Shown here: piece after piece, positions 45,601 to 57,600 of the stretch
Position numbering within the stretch: position 1 is the stretch's first letter
Layout: every line of letters starts with the position of its first letter
Source of the DNA: Molothrus aeneus
Lineage: Eukaryota; Chordata; Aves; Passeriformes; Icteridae
DNA: 64,000 nucleotides
Reading direction: 5' to 3'
Assembly (NCBI RefSeq): GCF_037042795.1
Contig: NC_089648.1
Location: 7,467,501-7,531,500 of the forward strand
Made by a program: the position numbers and the translations under genes
The notes under the pieces: generated by a model
What the model was told of the DNA's origin: nothing
Database searches by the model: none
The model's input: only the letters and a program-made list of their open reading frames with translations

Positions 45601-48600
45601 CCACTTGCAGTGGATTGCTTTCTAAACTGCTGGCTTTTGTCAACAGGAGCAGACAGAGCTGATCTGGGGCATCAAAGATGAGCTGAGGAAGGTCTGCTCC
45701 ACCAATGACCTGAAGGAGCTGCTGATTGCCAACAAGCAGGAGGTCCCCTCAGGGGAGAATGCTGTGAGTTTGGTTGGAGTTGCTCTGTGTGTGGGGTCTT
45801 GGAATTGCTGAAGCCGACCTGACCCAATATTGCTGCAAGGTCCACAAGCCTGAAGAATGTTCCTAATGTAACACTTGAAAAAGAAATTTGGTGCAAAGCC
45901 CAGTCCTTCTGTCCCAGGACTCTGGTGTTGCTGTTACACTTGCTTGTGAAGGGTGGTGTGGTGGTGAGTGATGCTGAATTCAGCATCTTTTCCTGGTGTA
46001 GTGCCTTTATTCTGCTATGCTCAAAGTGGTCTGTCGATTTTTTTTTTGTTGATGCTGGCTCTTCATGAGCAGGTTAGTTAAGGCACTTCACATGGCCTCC
46101 CTCAACTGTTAAATTATGCATAATGAAGCAAAAATTGTACAAATTCTTTCCCAGATTCTTTTCCAAAAACAGTCCATTTTGGTCTATGTAATTTGTGAAA
46201 GTCTGCTCTCTTTCAGAGCCACATACTGCTTTAAGTATTTGTATTTATCAAGACTCTTTGTGGGCTGGTGTGTGGGAAGTGTCTAGACTCAAAATGGTCA
46301 TGGAATACTCTTAGGCAGGAAAACCTGGACTTGTCTGAGCCTACATTCCCACCTACCTCCTCATGTGCTCAGATGCAGTAGCTTGTCTTCTCCCTGGCTG
46401 TTCTGGCATGGCAGCCTGGTCAGGTATTGTGTGGTAGGTGTGTTCTCCTGAGCCACAGGATTGTAAATGGGTTGGATTGGAAGGAATGTTGTATTTTCGG
46501 GGTCCCCCATCGGGGGGAGGAAAGATGAATCTGACTCCATGTTCTCAGAAGGCTAATTTATTATTTTATGATATTATATTATATTAAAGAATACTATACT
46601 AAACTATACTAAAGAATAGAGAAAGGATCGTTTCAGAAGGCTAAAAGAGAATAATTAAAAATTAATGACTTCTCAGAGTCCGACACAGCCTGACTGTGAT
46701 TGGTCATTAAGTCAAAACAATTCACATCTTGGATAACCAATCTCCAGCCACATTCCAAAGCAGCAAAACACGAGAGAAGCAAATGAGATGAGAATTGTTT
46801 TCCTTTTTCTCTGAGGCTTCTCAGCTTCTCAGGAAAAGAATCCTGGGCAAAGAGGATTTTTCCAAAAATATGACAGTGACACTGGGACTCTGAAGATCTC
46901 TTTCCAACCCCCTTGCCATGGGAAGGGATGCCACCCCCCTAGATCAGGTTGCTCAAAGCCTCATCCAACCCAGTCTTGAACACTTCTAAGGATGGAGAAT
47001 CCATAGTTCCTCTGGGCAACCTGTTCCAGTGCCTCACCACCCTTGGAGTGAGGGATTTATTTTTAATATCCAATCTAAACATACCTTCTTTCAGTTGAAA
47101 GCCATTGTCCTGATACTACATGGCCTTGTAAAGTGCCTCACTGCTTTCTTGCAGATCCTCTTTAGGTTCTGGAAGGTCTTACAAGGAGACCTTGAGACCT
47201 TTTCTCCAGGCTGCACAATCCCATGTCTCAGCTTGTCTTCACAGGAGAGATGCTCAAACCCTCAGGCCATTTTTGTGGCCCTCCTTTGGCCTCACTTCTG
47301 CAGGTCTGTGTCCTTGCTCTGGTGGGAGCCCCAGATCTGAATGCAGCTCTTCAAGTGGGGTCTCTTGAGAGCAGAGCAGAGGGGGAGAATCACCTCCCTC
47401 TTCCTGGGGAGGAGAGGCTGAGCCAGGGGTGTGACACTGTTGAGTCAGGGACGGACAAAATGACTCCATGGTTCAGAAGGTGAAAAAGAGAGACTTTATT
47501 AAGATGTAGAGCATCCTTTTATAACCAGGATTGCTGAGGTGAAACCTGATTGGTCTCAAAGTTAAAACCTTTCACACTTTTGGTGAGCCATGAATAGCCC
47601 ACTCTGAAGGTACATACCTATAAACAACCTGAACAGAGAGATCATTGTTTTCATTCTTCCTCTCTGTTTCCCAGGCCTGAAGCCTGGGAGAATTCTCTTT
47701 GACTGAACTGAGAATCTCCTCAGGGGTGTGAGCAGGAGGAGCCCTGTGCCTCTGAGGCATTATACATCCATCAGTGCAGCTGAGAGACTTGGTTTGTGTT
47801 CAGAGTGTGTGGGACGTGCTGGAAATGGCTGTGCCAGCAGCCTGGCAGTTGTGTTCTTGTGCAGCCCAGGGTTACACAGTGTGTGTGTGTGTGTGTGCTT
47901 CCAGCCTCCTCCTGCCATGACCTGCTCTGTGTTCTTTGTTGCTGTAGATCTTGGACAGAGTAGCAGATGGGATGGCCTTTGGAGCTCTGCTGCCCTGTGA
48001 GCAGTGCAAGGGGCAGTTTGTGTTCAAGAGTGACGCTTATTACTGTTCTGGGGACATCACTGCCTGGACCAAGTGCGTGGCTAAAACACAGACTCCCAAC
48101 AGGAAAGACTGGGTGATCCCAAAGGTGAGTGTTTGCTGCATATGTGATGTTCTGAAGCACATTTCTGAGCTGCACTGACTGCTGCTTGTTCAGAGTGTGC
48201 TGCAGCACTGAGCAGCTGTGACAGCAGGCAAGTTCTGTCACAGCCACATCCCTCCAGAAGCAGGCAGCTAATGCATAAATAATTCACATTTTTTCCAGTA
48301 ACATTAAATTGAAAGTGATGTTGTTGATTTGATTTGAAACTCATCATTTACCCTCTTCCAGCTTTGTTTTCTCAGTCAGTAAAGTGGGGTTTCATCCACC
48401 TTGGTGTGAATCAAAATAATTTCCAACATCTGGCTGGCATTCAATTTATCCTTTAAATCTTATAATAACATTTGTGGTTTTAAATTGTTTATGCTTCCAT
48501 CCCACAGGAATTCCGGGAAATTCCTTACCTGAAGAAATTTAAGTGTAAGAAGCAGGACAGGGTGTTTCCTCCAGATGCTGTAACTGTGAGCTCAGCACCT

Positions 48601-51600
48601 CCTCCCTCTGCATCTGCTCCTTTGTCAGAGACTGTGTCTGCACCCAGAGGTAAATGTCTGGCTGGGCATGGCTTGGTGGAGCTCAGGATGATGTTCAGGC
48701 TGGCATCCCCAGCCAGATAAATGTGCCACCCTGAACAGTCCCACTGCTCTCCTGCTCTCAAGCAGGCAGAGCTCTCCTGATAAAAAAAGGGTCTCATGTG
48801 CTTCATCTTCCCAGCACAGGCAGGCCCTGGGCTGTCTGGGGTCATGGGCTTGAGGTTCTGTTGTTTACTCACAGATGATTTTGAGTGTTTGTTGATTGTG
48901 AGGAAGTGATGTGTGTGCAGTGAATCAGAAATGTAAAGGCTGATGTTGCATTTTGTGTCTCAGGGGAAACCTGCTTCAAAGTGCCACCTCACTTGGTGTC
49001 TTGGGGACCATCCAGGGATGTCCTTAATGCCAGATATTCCACATAAATTTAGGTTTTGAGGGCAAGAGGGTTTTTCAGGGGATTGTTTTGTTTCTAAATC
49101 ATCTACTGAGATTTGACTTTACTGATCACTGACTCCCCTTGTGCAAAATAGATGTGCTGTCTCCAGCTGTCAAAAGGTTGGACCTTATGTAGGTTGCTGG
49201 AATGAATTGCATGCTTTGGTGATAAAGCCTGTCTGTTAAGTACTATACTGACTTCTTTCTTATTCAGCCTGTCTAGTTCTGGCCATAATTTTGGGTGCAG
49301 GGCATTATTGTAACTTGGTTAAAAAGGTGGGAGTAATTCTGCACAGTTAACTTCAGCCAGATCACATTATTTTAGCAAGGAAGACAAAGTAACCCAGGTC
49401 TTGTTTCTGATCAGCAAATTGATTCCAGCCCCAGTGTCCCCTGAAGGTAAACTCAAAAGGTTGACCAGATTTAAAGCCAGGTTGCTTTGTTTGCTAACAA
49501 CCAAACTAGTCTGAGTCGAGGGCAGAAGAGGAAGCACAACTCTCAGCTGGTCAATTAGAGTTTATAGCATTTATCTTATAGCAGTGCAAATATGCCCTTA
49601 GGCACTTGCCATGTCCTGGACCAGCCTGAATTGCAATGTTAACACAATGGTTACCAGTTTGCTCCATGGTAGAACCTTGTACTGTCTATAAGATCAGGAC
49701 TGGAACAGTGTTGCTTGAGAGAGAATTCTCTCAGCAACCCCTCAAACAAAGATTTCCTTTTGAAAAGGCAGGAGCTTTCATGTGACAGTGAATTTCTCCC
49801 ATGCTATCCAGGCATCAAAAAAAAGGGAAGCAGAGCACAGTCCCTAGCAGCACAGTGCTGAAAGAAGACTGATTCTTTTTACTTAACAAAACAAACCAAG
49901 AAAAGAGCAAATATGCCTACATACCATTTCCCTGTCTTCCATCCCTTCTGTTTGTTGGCAGCTGCTGAGCTTTGTTCCCTTTCCTCTGGGAAGGGGAGCT
50001 CCCTCCTGCCTGCTTAGCACAGGTCAGACCTGCTTGGCCCCTCATGTCCCTGCCAGCTGAGCTGATTGTACAGAGAGGGGGTGATGCCATCACTTTGTGC
50101 TTGCTGTTTGTAGAGAGGGGGTGATGCCGTCACTTTGTGCTTGCTGTTTGTCCAGGGACTCTGTGCCTGTGGCTAACATGTCATTTCCAAACCTTTAGAC
50201 AAACCACTGACCAACATGAAGATCCTGGTTGTTGGGAAGCTGTCTAAGAACAAGGAGGAGGTGAAAAGCATCGTGGAGGAGCTGGGAGGAAAGATGACCA
50301 CAACAGCTAACAAGGCCACGCTGTGCATCAGCACCCAGAGTGAGCAGCCATGCTAACAGAGCTGAGCAGATTACAGAGGACACTTGTCCTCAGAGCTGTC
50401 TGGGGATCAGTGTTTGGATTAGAGGGAGTGTTTTGTGTGCACACATGGCCTGAGTGTGCTTGGAAAAGTAGGCAGATGTGTGCTGTTTGAGTTTTGCTTA
50501 CCCAGCAAGTTAACCTGGCAGGCTGTGCCTTAAGGCTCTCATGGGTCAGTGGCAGCTGGGGATTGTGTGCAGACCATGGTGGTGTGCAGGCCACCTTTGT
50601 TGGGATGAGGGGTGCTCAGGGCTGTGTCCATGCTAGCCTTGGAGAATCCCCAGAGCTGACTGTGGGTGCCTGACTGAGGGCACTGGTTTGCTCTGCTGGC
50701 AGCTTAGAGTCTGCTCTTGCTCTGTCTTGGAGCTGTGCAAACTGACTGCTGAGGTGGGAGATCTGTTCCCATCCATCAGAAAGTCCAGCTGGGATCTGGG
50801 AAAGGGAGAACTGGACCAGCCAAGTAGAAGAGCAGTTCCTGCTTTAGCCCAAACTGTATCTTAGAACCAAGGAGGAACTTGGCTCTCCAAAGAACATGGT
50901 GAATCCAAAACGTAGTGGAATTGTATTTTCAGTGTAGTAATAGTAGTAATTGTATTTTCAAAGTGTTACAGAGCCCTGAATCACGGCCAGAGGGAGAGGC
51001 TGAGGTCTAAAACCTCATGGATGCATTTTTTTCTCCCCTTCCTATCCTGCCTTTGCAGAGGATGTGGAGAAAATGAGCAAGAAGATGGAAGAAGTGAAGG
51101 AGGCCAAAGTCCGTGTGGTCTCGGAGGCATTTCTTCAGGATGTGAAATCTTCCAGCAAGGACTTCCAGGAGCTTGTGTCTCTCCATGCCCTTTCACCCTG
51201 GGGTGCAGAGGTGAAAATGGAGCATGAGGAAATGGCCGTGGATGGGAAGAACAGCAAGCCCCCAAGTACAAAGAGTGCTGGGAAGGTCAAAGAAGAACAA
51301 GGTGAGGAACAAAGCAGTTGTTTCTCCATAGGCCTGTTCAGTGCTGTTCATGCACAAAGCAAACCTGGGTATGGTCTGTCCTTACCCTTTCATTGAATTT
51401 TCTGGGTTTTTTTCTCATGATAAGTTTATATAATGGACCTCAGGGCAAGATTAGCTTTAATAAACATGAAACTGTCTCCTGAGCTGTCTCAGGAGCTGGC
51501 TGTTTCCCCTGTTTCGGTCTGCCCAAGCTCCCTCCCATCAAACCAGTCTCTTCCTCATAAAACATCAGCTTCACTGCCAGTTTGGGTTAGTGTTGTAGCT

Positions 51601-54600
51601 CCAAGGAGGTCCTAGGACACCAAGATGACAGACACTACTCAGGGGGTGTTGGCAAGTGAGAAAATACTGTGGTCCAGAGCACTGAGTCTCTATGCTCCTT
51701 GATTTAACATAATATTTTTGTAGCAGTATAAAAATATTGATGGCATTGCTCACCAATGCCATAGAGAACTTGCATTATTAACCCTGGATGGTGAACAAAA
51801 CCATCACATTTGCTCACTTCTCTTCAGAACCTGTTCTTTGTGTCCTCCAAGTGGAGGTTTCTGTCATGCAATTGGGTGTGCTCTTGCCAGACTGTCTCAC
51901 CACAGTAGCATCCCCAGGGAATCCAAACACTCCCCATGCCCTGTGAGGTTTTTCAATCCCACTTCCACATTTGTGGTTGTGTTTATCTTCAGTGCAGGTA
52001 AAAAAATGACATGGTCCACCCCTTGGGGCCAGGAGAAAAAGAATACATAGATAGAATCTGGGGAAATGTAATTTCTCATTTAGTTGTGATTTGGCTGCTA
52101 GAGCTAGGTTAAAAAAAAGCCACTGAAGTCAGTGTTCTCATATACTGGGAATCTGCTTCACCTTAGGGTGATAATTATGCAAATTGAGAATTTTAAGGTT
52201 GATTCAAGTGAGACTGTGTTGCTCACCTAAGAAAAAAATTAACTGTCTTTCACTGCAGGACCTAGCAAGTCTGAAAAGAAAATGAAGTTAACAGTGAAGG
52301 GTGGAGCAGCAGTAGATCCTGATTCTGGTGAGTGATAACAGTGCCTGTGCCTGCACCACCCACAGTCCTCAGAATGCCTGATGGTTTACAAAAGGGTTTT
52401 TCTGTGAAAGGATGAGGTTTCCATAAAGGAGCATGAAATTTTAAACCTTTAACATTGCTATCAAAGGAAGCATATTGATTGACATCCAAGGCTGAATATT
52501 CCAGGATTTTCTAGTGCAGCTTTCTTCAGAAGGACCTCTTAAATTAAGGTGTGCACCTTGTTCAGCTTTAGGATCTCCTGTCAGTGGAGTGAGTAAAGGC
52601 CCAGCCAGCAGAGCACACAGGTTTGGCATAAATATGTACTGATGCTGCTCTCCAAACCTGTGGTTCATGGATGTTCTGACAATTTGTACTGCATCCAAGG
52701 CCAGCCTTTGCTTTTCAGTCCATTGCTAATGTGACACCTGCAGAGCTGCATTTCTACTGAGGATTCTTTCAGCTGCTCACACAGTATTAGATCCTAGATT
52801 TTAGATCATCCTCTATCAAAGGTTACAGGTTTTTTCCTCTAGTTAGGATACTAACCAGATACTAACTCTAGTTTCTCCAGATGCTGGGTGTTCTGATCCT
52901 GGATTTATCTAAAGTTTACCTAAAGGTGTAGGCTCACAATTCATTAATTAATTCATTGTGCTCCAAGTAGTTTTGAATGAGCTGTGTGGTCACTGTTTTT
53001 GCAGTATTTCTGTTAAATCACACTGCTGCAGGAAACATTTGGATGAGTGCAAATGCAGGAAGGAGAGCTAAAACAGTAACCTCCTCCTCTGTGTTCTAAT
53101 TTTTTCTTCTCTGCAGGTTTGGAGGATTCTGCTCATGTCTTTGAAAAAGGTGGGAAAATTTTCAGTGCAACCCTGGGACTAGTAGATATTGTCAAAGGAA
53201 CAAATTCCTATTATAAGCTGCAGCTGCTAGAGGATGACAGAGAGAACAGGTGAGTTTAGTTTTCCCTTCAAATACTTCCATTCACTTTTTTTCTAATAAA
53301 TACTGGATTTTTGACACTCCAGAAGCAAAGTGTGAGTAAAATGTCTTTGGGGAGATAACAGATTGGTGTAGTTACTTGAAGGAAGAAACCACTACAACAC
53401 AAATGAAAAAAAAACCAAACCAAAACTAAAATAACTCCTCCAAACCTACCAAACAAGCCACCCATGGAGAAATTTCTGCTCTGCATGGAGACATTCCTTG
53501 TGGGTGTTGACAAAACCTAAGGTGGGTTTTTTTCCCCCATATTCTCTAACTTAATTTTGTGTTCTAATCACAGAGCTGTCATGTTGGGAAACAAAACCAG
53601 ATTCTGGCTGTTCTACCACAGTGTTAGCCTGAATTGTGTGCCCTGAAGTATAACAAAATGCATGAAATATTCATGCAATAGGAGCTGATCATGTGTTTAG
53701 CTCTCCAGTCTCATTGGGTGCATGGCAGAGCTGTTCAGTGGTTGCATTGGTGATTAGATGAAGAGATTGAGAAGGTTCTTTAAAATAAAACTGCCCCTGC
53801 CAAACACATAAGTGACACAGAAATCCAGGGTAGCAACAACTGGTTCAGCTCCAGATTTATTGCACTTTACCATGTTTTTAATAAGCTTTTGTTCCTGTCT
53901 CATTTGTGTGAGGTTGTATCAAGTCTGGGATTGAGTACATAGAGGGATTTCAGTGCCTGCATTTCATACCTGACATATTGGAAAGGTTGATTGATTGTAT
54001 CCCCATAAATATTACAGAAGCTCACCCAAGGTGCTGTCAGCAGTACAAACAAATATTTGATTTACTTGTGGTTTCTCTAAAATACTGATCTCTGTGGCCT
54101 GGGGCTTAAAGATGCTTTGTCTTTGTTTTTCAAATATATGACCCCAATAGTCTGAAGATTTGTATTTGCAAAACATGAAGATTGAAGAGATGTTAGCCTC
54201 TCTTTTCCTGCTGTGCACCCTTTAACCTCAGGGCTGTGGTTCTGGCATGTTAACCCTGGGCATTTTTTACACCAGTTCTTGGACGTACAGTGATTCCTCT
54301 CAATGAAAAAAATGTAGAAATTCTTTTCACAATTTCTGTGATGGAGGGGGTGTTCCATAAAGTTACTGGTATGCAGATAGCACTGGAGTGGCTGATGGCT
54401 CTTCTTGTGTCCCATTGCATTTCTCCAGGTACTGGGTGTTCCGATCCTGGGGCCGTGTGGGCACCGTAATTGGCAGTAACAAGCTGGAGCAGATGCCATC
54501 AAAAGAAGATGCAATTGAACACTTCCTGAACCTGTATGAAGAGAAAACTGGCAATTCTTGGCATTCGAAGAACTTCACTAAATATCCCAAAAAGTTCTAC

Positions 54601-57600
54601 CCGCTGGAAATAGATTATGGACAGGTAACCCTGAAATGCCCCCGTCCCAGGTGGAGCATTGCTGAGATTCCCTGTGTCACTGTTCTGTTCTGTGCTTGCC
54701 CTTGGATCTCTTGCACTTAACAAACCAAGGGAATTAAAATGCAGCTGTTGCATCTTCTCTCTGCTACAGGGGAAAGCTGTAGATCAAGGAGGACCATCCA
54801 TTAAAATAGACCTGTTGGGAAACTAAAGAGTTTTCTGTTATCAGATCCCTTGAATGCTTGTTCCTGTTTACTCTGGAACTTTTAAGGATATTTATTTGCA
54901 CTTAATCCGGCAGTCAGTTCACATACATCCTGTCTGAAAACTCTATTTTTTAAAATTTAAAATAGATGCTTTTCATCTGTCTGCTGCCTCCAAATATCCT
55001 CCTAAATGCTGTAGAACTCCAATGCAGTATTCCACTTAGTGCACATGCTGAGCAGGCTGAGACAGAAATTATTCACTGCCAGTAAGATTTGGCTTTTTAG
55101 ACAGCTAAGATAAGTAAGAATTCTCTTCCTTCTTTCCAGTGGTGGTTTGTGTGTTTATTTAAGGGCATACCTGTTACCTGAACTATTTTCAGACTAAATA
55201 GTTGAATGCTATAAAATTGCCAGAGCACATATTTTCAAGACATTGTGTTTTTCCATGGCCAAATTAATGGATGTCATCTTTCAGTGCAAAGCACTCAAAG
55301 CTTGGCTTTAATTCTGGAAATTTGAATATTTCAGTGGCAAAGTGTCTGTCTCAGTATAATGTACAGTGTTACTCAAAGCACCTGGCTGATGATTTATTTG
55401 TGTGATGGTCTCTCCATGAAGGCATCAAGATGGTATTATGGCTAATTAATGATTCCTGTACACATCTGTGGCAGTTTTTATTACAAAAACTTGGTGAAAC
55501 TAGTTATTACATCTATTTTGTCATGAAAGCAGCAAAGTAAACACTCATTTTTTCATGTGAAAGTCACTATGCAGCAGAAAGCTTGCAGAAAAAGTAATTA
55601 ATACTTGCTTGAAGTGAAGCAGCAATGCAAAGAGTTCCTAGTCCCTTAATTCTACTTTCTGCTTATTTTTTACAGTGCCATCTCTTGAAATAGTATCTGC
55701 CAAATTACTGAATAGGTGTTTTTTTAAGACCATTTTGTTCCAGAATGTCAGAGCAGTGTCCCACGCTCCCCATGAACTTCAGGCTAGTCATAGTATGCAC
55801 ACACTAAATGGGTTTTGAGTTGTTGCCATGGCAGCCAGCCTGTTACTTTTTAATCCTTTGTGATTTTGCTAATTCTGATACTATTTTTACCTTCCAGGAT
55901 GAAGAAGCTGTCAGGAAATTGACAGTAGGTGCCGGGACAAAATCAAAACTCGCTAAGCCAATCCAGGATCTTATTAAGATGATCTTTGATGTGGAGAGCA
56001 TGAAGAAAGCAATGGTGGAATTTGAGGTGACTACACACATTCATGTTTCTCCCTAACCTACCATCATGCTTGCACAAACAGAAGCAAGTTCTTTGCAATC
56101 CAGAGTGCTTCATACTCCCCAAAAGCCAAGTGTGAGTTTTAGATCTGTCTTAAAATAAAGGCAAGAGGCCGACTGGAATTTGCCAAGCCCTGGAAGTTGT
56201 AGCTTAGTTGTGATACATGCAGCTCTTAAAACACAGGTGCATTTTTTGTCTATCAATGTCTTCAATTTAATAAGCCTATGAGAGAATTGTCTGCCTTGCC
56301 TGTCCTGGGAGCAGTAATGATTCTATGGTTTTGTTTGTTTGTGTCACAGTCACATCTACATAGTGGCTGCTGCTTGCTGAATGCTCTTAAAGTATTAACA
56401 CAGATAACCAATGTGCTGGTCAGGTGACACTGGTGGCACTCCTTGTTTTCTAAGCAGGGAACCATATTTGGAGGCTGGAGTACCATGGATTTTAGGTAGC
56501 ACCTCAGACTAGAGAAATGCTGCTAGTTGGTACATACACTAATGGAAGTGTCCTGTCAGAGTCCAGATCCTCTTCTGCATAGGGTGGATTTGGGATTGTT
56601 TTAGTTGTATTTCTCATTTGTTCTAATAAAACTCTTATTTTCATCCATTCTTCTTTTCTCCATACTTCTTGATCCATCCTTCTGGCAAGCTTTCAGAGAG
56701 AGTGGTTTGATAGCATGATATGTCTCTCCTTGCACTGTTTTACTGGTGTGCAGAGATCCTGCTGTTTGTTTTAATGCAGTCGTTTGAACTAATTCTAAAC
56801 AACAAATTTCAGTTTTCTTCAGCCAGCTTAGTTATCCTGCCTAACACTTGACATTTAAGCAGCTGTTCTTTGCCCTCTGTATCATTATTTGGAGTGCTTA
56901 CCTTTCAGAATAGGCTTTGTACCATTTTCTGCAGCTTACCTGAAAGCTTTCAGGTGGCTTGCCCAACATTTTGTAGTACTTTAAATTAAATTCCAGTACT
57001 CTCCCAAGATCCATCAATACACAAAGAAAACCAACATTAAGTTAAATCAGTGGATAAATGCAGGCAACCAAGACATTGCTTTTAACTTAGTTGAGGGATT
57101 TTGGCTCATTTTTCGTGAATATGAAGCACCTCCTAGCATCTTTGCATTTGACCCTTGATAATTGTAGGGTAAAGTTGGAAGAGGGTGTCTGGATTGTGCC
57201 TAGACACAGATGATCTTATGAACAAGAATTACTTAATTCAGTTTGCTTCTTTGCCAGCCTTAGGTATATTGTTACTTAATGGATTAAGAAATGCATCTGA
57301 CCCCAGGTTAATATTAAACTTCATGACAGATAATTAATATCCTATTTTTGTGTTGCCCTAGCATATGTGCTTAGCTTCCTATTGCAGTATTCCTTTGGTT
57401 ATAGGATGTCCTCTCAATGGTGTGTCCTTCTGACATAATTCCTCAATCCTCAGAGGCAAAAATGTTTCTATACTTTGTTGGTCAGTCCTATTAGCATGGA
57501 GAAATTAGTTCTCTAGAAACCAGAGAGGGAATGCTGCAGTGGTTGAAATGTAGTGAAAGTTGGGTTTAATACTTATATCTTTATCAGATTGACTTGCAGA

